Shown here one piece after another: positions 10,116-23,337 of a DNA stretch of 64,000 nucleotides (position 1 is its first letter; every line of letters begins with the position of its first letter). Source of the stretch: Platerodrilus igneus (lineage: Eukaryota > Arthropoda > Insecta > Coleoptera > Lycidae); the NCBI GenBank assembly GCA_036346225.1, contig JARFIW010000968.1:806001-870000 (forward strand). The letters are read 5' to 3'. The notes under the pieces are model-generated. The model had not been told where the DNA came from, did no database searches, and worked only from the letters and a program-made list of their open reading frames with translations. Made by a program: the position numbers and the translations under genes.

Positions 10116-12928
10116 AATTTAAAATATTTCTCATATTTTCTTAAAGATTTTGAAACTCAGTAGTACAAATTTCTTTTTTAATTATTTTTTTTAGTATTAA
10201 TTTAGCACAAACTCGAAATGAATAATTGAGGATTAGAACCTACTAAACGAGATTATGCCAGTTGCGTCAGACAACCTGCTCAATATTAAAAACTTAGTAT
10301 GAAAAAAAAATAGTTGGAGACACTAGATATTTTGCACATCCATTAAAATTGATAGTTCGGATACTTTAAAGCGTCTGTATCTGTAATGTTAAGTAATATT
10401 GTTATAAAGATTACTACTTTAAGATGTCTAATCTAATCAACAACTAAAAATGGAACTGTTTTAAATGAAATTCTACATTCTACTTATTAAAAAAGTTCGT
10501 AAAGTTGGAGAGAAGACCTCAGAAATCCGTTTGCGATATAAGAAAAAGAGCTATTTTAAGACAATATAAAGAATGAACAATTGCGATAAGTAACAGCTAA
10601 AAGCTATCACTGACAGGAAATAATCAACAGCATTTTTAGTCATTTTATTAGTAAATAAGTTAAAAACCATGTATGATAATTTCCGTTAGGCAATTTGAGT
10701 TGTCCAAAATTTAGTTTTGGCATTAATGAATGATTCCGTTATGTAGAATATATCTGCACCTCCTAGGATTTAAGGCTGCTGGTGTTTTTAGATAATGTTC
10801 TATAAAATGTTAAAAAATTATTATAGATACGATAATGCATAATTTTTGGGAGGAAATATTAATTAATATCCTACACAGCAAGAGCAGGGTACAAATGCTC
10901 ATAACAAGAGGCGTCTCAAATGGAAAGTTTTACACATTGCATCAATCAACATGAAACCCAAAACAATTGTTGCACTGCCAACAATTTATCGGGACAATGT
11001 TAGAAAGTCACGCACAACTAACAATTTGATAATAAATGTATCTTTCCTGTTTCATATGAAATTTTTAAAGGTATATTGGACCCTAGTTGCTTGTGAAAAG
11101 CATTTCAGAGACATACCAAAAGTAATTAAATTATACATTGACCAAAAGCAAAGGAAGTTAACTGGCGCTGTTTAATAAATTGCAAGAAATTTGGAACAAG
11201 TCCATCTGCTATTTTTTCGTGTTCAAATAAGCGAAGCAACTGTATTAATCATTCTTTCGGCGAGTGTGTAAGCACACTATAAACAGAACACCGTGATGAT
11301 ATTGATCGTTCTTTGGTTGACTAAACTATTGAGTGCACTCGCGTTTGCCATCCCATTAGATAACTCCTAATAAGTACTTATGATTAAAATAACTACTTCT
11401 CCCATACTTCGTATTCGGAGATAGCTTAGATTTTGTAAATTGAAAAATTCGGTTTGTTTAATAATCTTTAAACTAGCCAAATTCACTTAATTTACAGGAA
11501 CACTAAACGGCAGAATGTGTAACATTGCAGTATTGATTAAATTTGTTTCACTTTCCAGAGATCCAGGAAGAAATAAGTTTTTCAAATTTTTGTTTGGTTG
11601 ATTTACGATAGGTAGTATTAGATTTGACAGATAATTGTGGAGCTTAGCATGATATTAAGAACAAAAGGTCTATTTTTAAATAGAGTATTGATTATAGATG
11701 GCCATTTTACATTTTTGACTTCGTCAATTTTTCTAGAAGATCTCAAAAATAACTGAAATTTCGAATTTGGAATTTTGACGCCAAATGACTGTATGTACTT
11801 ATATCTTGAACGTATGTAACTTTTATCCAAAAGAATTTTATTTGTAGTATGGTATACGTTTTAATGATTGCGATCCAGGTCTAGTCCACCTCGTGAGAAT
11901 CAACGTCTAGAAGTTAATTTGATCAAAATTAATTTATTTTTTGTCACACATCTGTTGATATGCAAAGTGACAGCGCCGCTTTTGTTACATTTTATTTTTA
12001 TAAAATGTTATCTTGTCCAGAAGTAGAAGTGAATAGGCGTGTTAGTTTATCGTACCATGGACACGTTTTATTTGAATGCACTTCTTAATATGTTAAAGTA
12101 CGATTATCAGTTTAAATAACAATAAATTAAGCTATTCCTGTGTGGTATATTTTAATACGCCTCCGTACCTTACTCAATTAAATATCTATTCTTGCTACCG
12201 TTAATTAGTAAAACTTATATAAGCACAAATATGTTGCCACGTACCTAGACGTAGCCGGACGAACAGTAGATACCAGGCTAACTATCAACCGTGGAGAAGG
12301 GGGGATTCGCCTACATACCAAAAAGAAACAAAAAAAAATAAAGTACATCGCCCACAATTATCTATTAACACATAAAAATAAATATCGGATTCTGTACAAA
12401 CAAGCAAAAGGAAAATAAATTAAGCGCTACTATTTTGCAACCAACAATTATATTCTACGGACAAATTAGAAATTTAGGTACAAGGTGCGCATCGCGTATT
12501 TACACAAAATAAAATTAATCAGTATCGAATAAAAATTTTGAGAGCTTTCGTCAAGTGTTTTTAAATTTTTACCTAATAATTTTTGTGAAATAACTAATTA
12601 CTAAAGTGAATAACCATGTGCGTTCCTTTGTCACGCATCTTTAAAAAAATAGTACACCGCACCTGTAGAGTGATAATATCAGATCGCAGCAACAAATAAT
12701 AGTTTTACAATATGACGTTTCTTGTTACGTAACTATACCAACCGTTGATACGCCATATGCCATTGACGCACATAAAAGAAAACAGGTTGCATACCTGTAG
12801 GTATCCTGATACTTAGCTCGCAAGCCGTCGGGGTTGAGTCAGCATAGAAACGCCATGGTCGTCAGCATGCATTTACTCTGCTTCAATAATTGCAGCAGCA
12901 GTCTGCGGACAAAAGTAGTCGTTATACG
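10116..12928 (+). other. long intron, no recognised content
   Basis: This is AT-rich DNA with scattered short frames (for example 10951-11175 +). I see no family motif, long repeat or RNA gene. It is probably old degraded repeats. Confidence 0.4.
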
Positions 12929-13036
12929 TAAAGAAACAAGTTGTTTTGTATAACGAAAGAAATTGTTTTACATAACGAAAGAAGTTGTTTTGCATAATGA
13001 AAGAAGTTGTTTTACATAACGAAAGAAGTTGTTTGG
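12929..13036 (+). repeat. 22-bp tandem repeat, about 4.5 units
   Basis: The unit is AAAGAAGTTGTTTTACATAACG with small variants. Successive copies start near 12929, 12954, 12976, 12998 and 13020. The flanks (12780-13260) are more GC-rich than their surroundings, as in an LTR or regulatory segment of a retroelement, but no such element was identified. Confidence 0.8.
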
Positions 13037-13851
13037 CCTCCAGCTAAAAAAAAAGCGACTACACGCAGGATACCTCCTAGTTGTAGACCAGAATGACGTA
13101 CATCGCTTTTTAAAATACAGTGACGAATAAAATGTAGAAAACCCTTCGGGGTACACGCTGCAGAATCAAATTCAACAACGGTTCAAACAACACGAATTCG
13201 AACTGCCAATTTCTAGCTTAGCAGCGCGTTAAAACTGGAAAACCCGGGTTTATATTGGATCGTGCGCAACCTTATTTCAACAAGTCGTTACTTTAGAACA
13301 ATAAAAAAAACATTATACGGCAATCGTAAGATATACCAAGATAGTGGGTACCTAAAAACAGGATATAACTATTTACTTGTAGCATAACCTTGTCGTTTCG
13401 AAATAAATGAGTTCAAAATGAAAATTTGTAGAAAGCGTATTTATTATTGTAAACAGGATGTTATTGAAGAATTTAGGAGATGAAGGGGTACTTAACACAA
13501 AGCCTAGACTATTTAATTTATAGAATAAATTTTCGTTTTAAAAGCAAAAAGGGTTGAGGAGTTTATTCGGGAGCGTGTTTATTATGAATCATGTTGAAGG
13601 ATTTAACAGATTTATGGTAAAACGGGCTTATAAAGTAACAAATAAACTATATAGGGGGTTGTTGAAGAATTTAAGAATTGAAACGGAATTTATTCGAACG
13701 AGTAATGAATTAACAAGGAAAAATTTTTAAAAACAATATTGGAACTTAACAATGTATTAAAACAAAAGAAAAATACAACAATTCTCAGACTTTATTAAAT
13801 TATTAGTTGCCTTTTTTAAAGTTTGATGGGAATCATATTTGTTTCTGTTTG

Positions 13852-13870
13852 TACATATATACATACATAT

Positions 13871-13916
<46 letters not shown>
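13852..13916 (+). repeat. (CATA)n/(TA)n microsatellite
   Basis: About 65 bp of CATA repeats run into pure TA. It is followed immediately by the LTR-like motif region at 13920, as also happens at 23341. Confidence 0.9.
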
Positions 13917-13919
13917 GCT

Positions 13920-14220
13920 TTGCAGTCATGCTGAAATATGTCGGGTCGCTAATTCGAGCCCACTGTTGGGTCGACATTATTGCTCTATAAATAATGCTGG
14001 ATTAAAGCCCCACGCTTAGGCTGCTTTTATTGCTCTGAGGTTACCTCTGGATTGAACTCCTCTAGACTTAATCTGTTTATCATCTGAAGATGCTCCGCCT
14101 TCTGGACGCCAAACTTCCAGCTTTTTGCACTGCTTCAAAATGCTGCTTCCTCAGGGATATTCACCACGGCTTCCTAGCCGCTTTCTGAAATTACTACCAT
14201 ACTATTCGTTGAAAGAAAAC
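13920..14220 (+). repeat. retroelement-like segment with GCCCCAC..GGGC motifs
   Basis: Units of the form GCCC(C)AC-n(3-5)-GGG-CG/TC followed by TTATTGCTCT occur at about 13958-13990 and 14006-14036. Similar motifs occur at 18770-18830 and 20605-20700 (+) and 23225-23335 (minus strand). The spacing and the resemblance to sequences around the LTR/primer-binding junction of gypsy-type elements suggest fragments of one LTR family. That identity is inferred. Confidence 0.4.
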
Positions 14221-14712
14221 TCGACTACAAAATGTTATCACAATTTATTCTAACCAAAAATTTCAATACCTAAAGAATTTTCTTCTTATTGTTATTGATT
14301 TACCCATAGATTACATTACAACCATCCTCACTTTAAAATACTTCATTTTAAAACACATATTTCGAGATTTACCTATTTTCATCAATAACTATTGAAAGTA
14401 ACTGGGTTTAACCATAAGCCTTACTTTAAATACCTGGTCTAATAAGAGCTCATAGTAAACCTTTTTGTACATGTGTGCTAATTTTCGCACTAAAAATCAC
14501 CTATAACCCGTTTACTTTTTACATAAGCAGATACTACACAATTATTTTATAATACAAATTTCTACATAAACATATTTTCAAATATTTCATTATAAATATT
14601 AAATAATCAATGTTTTTGTCCAGAGAATTCTACAAAATACATCCCAAAAAGCACAGAATGTCAAAACGCCAAATAATCACAAAAGACAAATGTTATACAA
14701 AAAATCAGTTAC
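14221..14712 (+). other. intron, nothing recognised
   Basis: AT-rich sequence with no supported feature. Confidence 0.4.
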
Positions 14713-14830
14713 CTGGAATGTAGCATAAACAGGTATTTGCAACTAAACCATCGCTGACGTAGTTCTCATCAACGACTGCACGTACAGGAATCACCCCAAG
14801 TTGACTCACACCATCTGGGACAGCAATCTC
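14713..14830 (-). other. candidate minus-strand exon, function unknown
   Basis: This 118-bp stretch is open in one frame and bordered by a good acceptor (TTTGGTTAG ending at 14831) and donor (CCAG|GTAACT below 14713). The translation contains AVPDGVSQLGVIPVRAVVD and ends LVANTCLCYIP. A TATATAA box (minus strand, near 15085) and an ATG followed by a GTAAGT donor (near 14968) lie upstream. However, joining that ATG exon to this one gives an immediate stop, so the model is incomplete. It could instead be part of a retroelement. Confidence 0.25.
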
Positions 14831-16438
14831 CTAACCAAATTTCTATTCATCCAATCTACGGTAATTCCAATCCTTCATACATATGCAAAGTTCCAACAGG
14901 ATCCACTACTCCATTTATGTGCTCAACAAGCACCAACAACCAAAATAATGAAGTAGTCTCTACTTACAGTTCAGCATGCTTCGCTTTTTCAAAGTACACT
15001 TGTCGCCTAACTCATTTACTAATATTGTTCGAAGCTTGGATGAAAATTATAAGAGAGCCTCCCACCGCCTCCCGCTGGTTTATATAGACCAAAAACGCCC
15101 CCGAATAGTTTCACTGCCTAAAACACACCACCACCACAAACAAGCTTTCCTTGTAAATTTGTACAACGATCAACGCAATTCCAAAAACAATATGCACAAA
15201 CAACACTCAACTGTCGTCGATTCTAAAAATCCCACCGTTAACCTTCAGCGATTCTTTGGAAAATGGCGTTTTACTTCGAAAATTTAATTAAATTTTACAA
15301 ACGTCTATCGAATTCGTTGAAGTCTCTCGTCAACTGACACAAACACAAGCATCTAAAACAATCCTCAGAAATATACGTATATACGGTCACCTCGCTCTAA
15401 CTTACATACGAAAATGTTCTGTCTTCTATTTTGTACCCTTCCTATATTTTCTATGTCTGATACCAGTTTATTGTATCCTTGTCTAACCCGTATTTTATAT
15501 CTCTTATCCTTTATATTCCCTGTTCATAAGTACGATAACATCTTAACAACATCTACCCTCTGTTGAGTATCGTCTATCCCCGTTCTATATGTGGAGTCCA
15601 ACCAACTATCTCCATTTCTCATATGCCCATTATTTTTAGACCTTATAGAAGTCAATCACTCCACACTTTAAATCTAACACGCTGCATTTCCTTCTATTTT
15701 TCCTTCTCCCCTAGTCGCTTCAAAGTTAACGGACACCTAAATTTTGTCTCATTTCAATACATGCTGAAACACGGCCTCTCTATCTAATATCGATCTATAT
15801 TTGTATTCAACCTTCAACGCCCTACCTAAAATAGACTTGTAGTTCCTTTAAGTAGAAATCCTTGATACTTATCTTCAAGCTTGTGAATTAATACCACAAA
15901 CAATTTTCTACGTTCAATTTTTACTAGAAATGTTTTGTTTGCTTGCACAATGAACCCTTAGCCGTTATAACTTGTTTATCGGCAACACTTTCCTATCTTA
16001 TTCTATAACTTTGCAAGGTTTACCAATGTTAACGTTTTATATTACACTATGCTAAATTATGTACACAAAGAATATGTACACTTTGAATATCATTTATTTT
16101 ATGCAATTAAACAATTCACCCTCTTAAATTATTGATTTTCATTATATACTGAATCTGAAAACTTAGGGATTAATAAACCTACACACTATTTTTCTAAGAT
16201 ACAAGTCTTTACACTACACTTTACGGAACTACATTTCCTACCTAATATTTGTAATTAATATTTACAGTTATGTTACAACGACGCAAAATTAACTCTAAAG
16301 TTTATTGTAAATTGTAAATTCCTATACTATTGTTTTGAAAACGTCTTAAATTTTAATCGACTTGTATATTCATGGGGTACCCTGCCATAAATAATTATCT
16401 GACTTGTCTAACATCCATTATCACCTATAAATCCACAG

Positions 16439-16439
<1 letters not shown>
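14831..16439 (+). other. intron with a pyrimidine-rich stretch, nothing recognised
   Basis: 15440-15780 is rich in C and T on the + strand. No coding or repeat feature could be supported beyond the weak upstream signals described for 14713-14830. Confidence 0.4.
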
Positions 16440-16494
<55 letters not shown>

Positions 16495-16498
16495 ATAA
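16440..16498 (+). repeat. (TA)n microsatellite
   Basis: Nearly pure TA dinucleotide repeat with one interruption. Confidence 0.95.
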
Positions 16499-17028
16499 TT
16501 CAGTAATAAAAAAATAATAGTAAAATGGTCCAAATTAAATATGCTATTTCAAGAATCCACAGTTTAGATATAGAATAAGATAGTGTTGATTATGTTGAGC
16601 CTAGTATAACGCTTGATCACAGCCTAAATTCTTTGCTAAAACTTAATTTTCTATAATGACATATAACCCAAGCAAAACATTCTAGACAGTATTACTCTGT
16701 GATGTTGAACATCTATAACAGAAATCTATCAAACTGCAAAAAATCTTCAAAGTTTTCTTATGTCAACATAATTGTTGCACTTCACTCCATTAATATTTAT
16801 TTCAGATATGAAAACAGTGCTTTTCAAAGCGGCTTAGCAATGAAATCAACGAAAATTATTTGCGGCAGGTTAGAAAGAGAAAAAAATTGAATGGGTATCA
16901 GCATACTTAAGATTGTGCTTGCCAATAATTACTGTCGGTGATGTTAAAAACCAAAATTAAATGCAAGACAGCTTACATAGGGTTATTTCAATAATTTCAG
17001 TATTATCTAAATGGTTATTACCATTTAG

Positions 17029-17172
17029 AAGTCACAACTTAAATCACTTGCTCACCAGATCCGTAATGCAAAAGATGAAACAGGAAGCATTAGTGTTCAG
17101 GATTTGTTTAAAAATATGGCGTCAAAAGTGCTAATTGCCAACCAGTCTAAACTTAAAGTTAACGATGTGTAA
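17029..17172 (+). other. candidate terminal exon or retroelement fragment
   Basis: After a possible acceptor (TTACCATTTAG ending at 17028), 47 codons stay open to a TAA stop. The middle reads IRNAKDETGSISVQDLFKNM and the end KLKVNDV. Codon content is less AT-skewed and more protein-like than the surroundings. I do not recognise the family. No upstream exon was found, and it could equally be a gag or transposase scrap. Confidence 0.25.
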
Positions 17173-18750
17173 CTAAAACAATTAAAAATTCAGGGTCGAA
17201 GTATCTTCATTACATTTTCTTCATAATCAAATTAAGAAATTAACTAGACCAATTACTGAAATATGCGGAACCAAATTATTCAGAAACTTTAAATAGTTCA
17301 AAATGTTCTTGGTTGATGTTGTTCTATGTAAAAATTTATATTAGTATGACCTTAACTAACTATAATGTAATCTCAGAGCATAATTTTTGTATCAAGTACT
17401 AAACAGTAAATTTAATGGTCCCTAGGATCACTTAAAATAATGCGTACCTGGTTCAATTTGCACACACTGTTATACACAGAATCCTTGTTTGGTTATTTCA
17501 GTATGGCATTGTGCTGAAGTTTTAAACGGGATTTCTTTTGGTTTGTTACAAAATAGAACAATCATTAGTGAAGACAGACACACGAACCTACTTTATTTAT
17601 TGAAATTTTAACCAATTAATACGTTAGCGCTACCTTTTGGCTTAAACAAAGAAATAAGGAACATTAGAAGAAACGGTAAACGTTTAACAGTAAAGACAGC
17701 TGTCCACAATTTAAATCAGGACATTAAAATCTAAGCTGATAATTATACTAAATTAAAATTGTACTACTTTGAAATATAAAAAACGTTTGATCCAAGAAAT
17801 ATCAAAGAATCTTTAAATTTGTTGTCTAATGTGATCTTTTTAAATGATATTTTATCTATACAGGTATCTTTATAATTTCTGCTCCTTACTTACAGACTAT
17901 TAGTTTGATTTTGTGACTTTCCTTTGCAATGTTTATAATCAAATTTAATTTTAATATTTTCTGTATTAGTAAATCCCACCAATAGGGTTAGGATATTTCC
18001 CTGAAGAAATATAATTTTTAAATTACATAAATTTTTGGTGTCATCATCATCATCAATAGGTCATTAGTCCAAAAAAATCGGAAACCCTTTTTACCCCTTC
18101 TAATAAACCTTTGCGTACGTTAATTTTACATATGTTAGATAGAGAAAAACGACGCAAGTAATTTCAATTCATAGTCTTAATTTTTCTGTACTAATTCTGC
18201 CGAAGATATCTCAAATTGTTTTGTAGAGGGAACAATTTTTTATATGGAACTTTGTCAATTGTATCAAAAGAAATAACATGTAATTTCAATAGGTTAGTTT
18301 ATCTTGAAAAAGGTATCAATGGTTAAAGTAGCTAGTCATTGAACTTCAGAGAATATTCAACCAGGTTAGTTACTTTTAATTTTAAGAACATCTTGGTTTC
18401 TATTAAACTGGCAACGTAATGTTTAGGCAAAAGATGCTTATAGGAAACAGCCAGTGTTTTTGAAATCCTCGGAGATATTGGCTTTTAGTGGTATCCGAGT
18501 TATCTACACTTAAAAACCACTCATCAGGTATTTATGAAAACCTCTTAAGCTATAACCTATAGTAATTTTATAAAAATAATTATATTTAATTAATTACATA
18601 CACTTATAAACATATCCACAGTAATTTCTTATTATTAGGTTAAGAATTTAGAAAGTAACTTTGTTTGCCAAAAACGGTTTTTATTACGTTAAGTAATGGA
18701 TGATATATTTGGCTTTTAATTATAAAAGATTATGTAGTTTGGGTTCTATG
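17173..18750 (+). other. intron with one dispersed repeat, otherwise nothing recognised
   Basis: 17930-18005 is repeated at 35010-35095. A short CAT run at 18035-18055 (read on the minus strand as TGATGATGATGATGA after GGACTAATGACC) looks like the tail of an RTE-type LINE copy. Nothing else stands out. Confidence 0.4.
17930..18005 (+). repeat. dispersed repeat family 2, copy 1
   Basis: This shares TTTCTGTATTAGTAAA, CCACCAATAGG/CCGCCAATAGG, GGGTTA and CCCT-n-AAGAAATATAA with 35010-35095 in the same orientation. Confidence 0.65.
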
Positions 18751-20220
18751 AACTTGAGCACCACCTTTGGGCGTCATACTTCTGCGTAGCTTACCTTGAT
18801 AAATTATGCCCCACAAATTGGGCGTCATAAATACTCGAAATTTTCCTCGGCTGCTCCTCTGAAACACTATAATTCAAACTCCTCTGTTGTGACACCATAA
18901 ATCTAAATCCATCTTAACCTACAAATTACATACTATAATCCCCCAATTTGAATAATGGTAGTAACTAAAAATTTTTGTTCTCTTTTTATTCAAATATCCT
19001 AAACTAATTTGTATGTACACTTAATTTATCCCTATCACTATTCTGTAAACTTATATTACGATTATTTATCCCTATCACTATTCTGTACACCTATGTTACT
19101 ATTATTTTATTTACACTTGGTAGCCATAAATGCTACGCCGTTCAGATTCTTTGCTTAAACCCAACCCTCTTCTTAATCCGGACAGTTATTCTTCTAACAT
19201 GCTTTACTACCTTGATCCCTATTTTTTCGTCCACCACTACCACTATATAAGTAACTACTTCACGGAATACTAAATTAACCCTTCTTTTCTTCACCCCTAT
19301 ATTTGCTTCAGACAAACCATACGGTACCAATTCCGAAATCTCAATTTTTCTCTCTACACATAACCCTATGTACCTTCTAGAATCTCCATATAACGCACTT
19401 AATCAGAACGAATTCCTCAACTCTAACTTACCAAAATTTCTATTACCGTTTAACGTCATTAAAAGTATACCATCACTTAACTTTTTTATTACTTCCTGAT
19501 GTTTTTGCTCCTTATATGCTGCGGATATTGGAAAATTTTTGCATAAATTGGTTTCGAATTATCTACTTCCAACACATGCTTGGAACCTAACGCTGTGCTC
19601 GCCTGTACTCCTACCAGCTCATAATGTTTCCTTAACGACGCCTTAATAACCAGTTCTAATTTTTCTTCTGGACATATAAGAGTATTTATTTCACCAAACT
19701 CACTTTCATGTACCTCTATTTACCACAGCAAACCTTTTCTTATTTGGAGCTACCAAATGACTTCTCTTAATCGGCATAATCTTATCGCAAATTTCTTCTT
19801 TGATCTCTTTAACGAAATCCTCCGATACTAAACTCGCCTCTGCACCTGAATCGAACAACGACCCCACACAATGATTTAAAATTTTAATCTCTACCACCGG
19901 CAAACAAATTTTCTTTACTTCTTCTGGTTCTATTTCTTCTTCAATATTCATAAATTCTTGCGATGTTCATATTTACATACTTCAATTTCTAGTGGTGTGT
20001 CAACATTTAAATATCCTGCCTACCTCTTGTTTCACTACTCGGTCCTGGTTGTCTTTCCACTACTTGTGCATACGCTCATCTGGTAACTTTTTGTCTATCT
20101 CTTATTCCGCTATCACTAACATTTGTAGCCGTCCTGGTCACTTCTGGTGAGCTATTTTGCCTTTGAACTCCCGGTCTTGGAGTAGTACTCCTCGTTCCAC
20201 TGCTAACGTGACAAAATTGC
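18751..20220 (-). mobile_element. decayed Ty3/gypsy-type retrotransposon, protease to RT start
   Basis: The minus strand carries a retroviral-type protease (19706-19951), a spacer and then the start of a reverse transcriptase (near 19600-19450: KASLRKHYELVGVQAS, VLEVDNSKPIYAK and KKLSDGIL). Upstream on the minus strand (20215-20000) is Ser/Thr-rich sequence like a gag C terminus. Motifs of the GCCCCAC..GGGCGTC type lie at 18770-18830, on the 3' side, and at 20605-20700, on the 5' side. Integrase and most of the RT are absent. Several frameshifts make this a dead copy. Confidence 0.6.
19706..19951 (-). pseudogene. retroelement aspartic protease domain
   Basis: The frame contains GSLFDSGAEASLVSEDF, the DSGA catalytic motif with its following hydrophobic strand, preceded by LPVVEIKILNHCV, a typical first strand of retropepsins. 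Such proteases cleave the gag-pol polyprotein. The frame ends shortly after (AVVNRGT) and the pol reading continues in another frame, so the copy is broken. Confidence 0.7.
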
Positions 20221-20595
20221 AATGGATATTTGGAAATTCTAAAAATACACTGTGATATACAGAACGCTTATGTGATTGGCAGAGCATTTCATCAAGAATT
20301 AAACCAGGGAATTTTGAGAAATATCGGGTTCTACAAGAGATAGGCGCAAGTACAAGCTCTGGTCGACGAACACGCCAATTAAAACGTTGGAGGGTGAAAC
20401 TTATAAATACGATAGGAAACTCGAAAATAAACAGTCCATCCTTAACAAATCACGAATCACGTCGATATAAAGTAAAAATTTACGTTCGGGTGACAATTTG
20501 TGAAAAGTTAATAATTCATTAAAAGTGAAAGATTGAAAGTGCCAAATTTGTGCGACGAAAAAATAGCCGTTTTACGCTGAAACTTATATTTTTTT

Positions 20596-20871
20596 TTGTT
20601 CATTGACTGCCCCACGTTGGATGGCAGTGAAACTAAATTTTTTGTCATCGCGCCCCAATTTTATTGTTGTTTGGGCCCTAAACGTTGCGGCGTCACTGAA
20701 ACGACTTTTGCTTTACAAAAGACTCAAACGTTTTTTTGTTCTATTATACTGAAAGCACCACTGAAACGTTATTTCTTCTACATTAAAGCGCTAGTAAACC
20801 AAAAGTCTTTCGACATAGCTAGGGGTCTATTTCTGGGTAGAGCAATAAGAAGTGGTGGTGGGGGGGGATAA
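20596..20871 (+). repeat. LTR-like segment with GCCCCAC motifs
   Basis: This has TGCCCCACGTTGGATGGCAG and then GCGCCCCAATTTTATTG and GGCGTCACTGAAACG. These are again the GCCCCAC..GGGCG pattern, in a region open over 91 codons that does not look like a protein. It is probably the LTR-side relic of the gypsy element at 18.75-20.22 kb. The G-run at 20860-20870 is notable. Confidence 0.35.
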
Positions 20872-22423
20872 GTCGAATTCTGTTTGCAACCAAAGTTAAG
20901 TTAAATCAAATAGGCGCCACCATGTCCTGAGATAATTACGATAATTGCAAAGCACAGTTCTAAGGGCGGACGTGGAAACTCAAAGATAAAATGATCGCCT
21001 TCGCTAACAAAAACCTGTCTTATCAAAATAAGACGCAGCTCCTGTAGGAAATTGCAAAGATTAAATAAATAAAAAAGTAGAACACCATTTGTGTCCTATA
21101 AAAGTATAAAAAAAATAAAAAATGTATATCCAATATGATATTGGTACCAAATTATTACTCAGAAAAATGTTACCTTTGTGTAATTAGATTTGATCGCATT
21201 TGACCAAAATAAAAGCATCAAATTTGAACTAATTGTTTACTAAAAAAAACTCTTTTAAAATATCGGAACCTTTTAACAAAAAAATTTGTCATTAACAACT
21301 ACATCAAAGTTAAAGTTTTGACTTTTTTTTTAACAACCAACTATACTTTAAACATGAACCTGTTATAAATATTCGAGTGAAAATAATTTGTAAGCATAAC
21401 ACACTGAATTACGTTCTAACCTGGGCAGATCTTTTCAGGTAGATTACAATTACTAGATTCTTACATAATGTGGATTTGAACTTTCATATTTACGCTTAAT
21501 AATTTACGTATAGATAAAACTGATCAGAAAAATAGGAATGTTTTGTTTAAATTCCATTACAACTGCACAAAGCATCTGCTTTCATGACAACATCTGTCAA
21601 CTGTGCAAAACAAAAAAATATGACGTCGAAAACATACGTTGAAATTATCGAAGGTTCAAATGGAACAAAGCTTGTTATTATAGAAAGCTAATCTGACAAA
21701 ATTTAGTTCTACGGCTTATAAAACCAGTTCAACAATAATTGAAATTTACACAATTTACATGTTGTAAACATAATAGCAAGTTTACGTGCTCTAACCTTCA
21801 AAACATATGCATGAAATATCTTATAACTAATAACGAACCAAAACTGCTTTTGTTGCTTCACGTTAAATCGAGATGGAAATTTCGTTCTTCAAACAAAGTT
21901 ACCAGCCATTTCTAATTAGATACGACTACATCCAAATTAACATCCATAATTTCTTAGTAGACAAATTTCTTATTAGACAAATTTCAAATCGACTGTTCCT
22001 AAATAACGGTAATATTAAATTTTTGGATCCTACATGACGAATTCTACATGTTTCATTCTACGTGTCGCGCGTTAGTAGAAGATATCTCAATAGTTAATAA
22101 TTGATGCGAAGGTTGCCAGCCTCTAGCCGAAAATACATCTTACTAAAGCTGTTGCCAACGGCCGACTAACTTGTCGAAACAAGAACCGAGTGGTCGCGCC
22201 GTTAGAGGCGTGGAATACGAAAGAACCAACTAGAGATGCGCTTGGAAATAACTTTATGTGACACAGATATATTAATATAAGTAGATCAATAAGGAACAAT
22301 GTACGCTTAGCGCATTATTCTTGTAATTCAAGGCAAATAATTATTACTGAAAATAAAAATGTTACAACGCGTAAGCGTAAGATGAAACTATTAACTAAAT
22401 TTTATACTAATATTTAACCATTT
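20872..22423 (+). other. intron, nothing recognised
   Basis: AT-rich. 22130-22240 is GC-richer and may be a piece of an old element, without a recognisable motif. Confidence 0.4.
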
Positions 22424-22570
22424 AGTGCTCTGATTAAAGGTCTGATTAAAGGTCCGGATAAGGCTCATGAAAAAGGTCCGAATAAAGATTTAAATTTACG
22501 TCTGAATAAATACTCTAAATACATATTTAAGTAATACGTCTGAAAATACGTCTAAATAAATTATTACATG
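22424..22570 (+). repeat. degenerate short tandem repeats
   Basis: GGTCTGATTAAA and variants (GGTCCGGATAAG, GGTCCGAATAAA, CGTCTGAATAAA, CGTCTAAATAAA) recur over about 150 bp with irregular spacing. Confidence 0.6.
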
Positions 22571-23219
22571 GAAATATAAAATAAATGTGAAGATACTCAA
22601 AATTACTCCAGAAATCCGAAGGGAAAAATAGAAGTAACCATTAATCCATCATTCTGGCCAATTAAGTGAAGCAAGTCGTGCTGTAACAATCAAGGGGTGC
22701 CGACCACAGATAATATGTAACAATTCTAGTGACAAGCAGGAAAAACGGAGGTTAGAGACTTTAAAATTTTTATTAGTTAAAAAACTGTTTCAATTTTAAT
22801 ATTTGCTATATATTATATACCTGTAAGAGTCAACAAAAAGGTTAATTGAGAATTTGAAAAATAGAGAAATCATCTTTGAACGTTCGAAAGGTACTTAAGA
22901 GTAATTATAAAGATATTTTTGCTGGATTTCAGGAAATTATAAATTTGGTGAATATTAATGTTCTATTCAGGGGCTAAATTTTGATTTTACATAAAATTGT
23001 ACATATTATCAATCATTATATTGTGTAATCTTTGGATTGCTTCATTTAAACAGTTAGGTAGTAGAAAGAAACAGGGTTAAACAATCTTTATTGTCGTGAA
23101 GTAGGGCATATTGTGTTTTTGAGCTAGCCGAGGCAGGACAAATTATAGAAAATTTAAAGGGGTTCACAGCAAAATTAAGGAATAAAAATAATTCGTAGGA
23201 ATTTCACTAAAAATATTAA

Positions 23220-23337
23220 AGGCACGCCAACGTAGGGGCTATATCACAGCAATGAAGATGGTACGCCTAATCGTGGGGCATTTCATAGCAATGAAAATCG
23301 ACGCCCAATTGTGGGGATTGTAAGGGGCATATCACAG

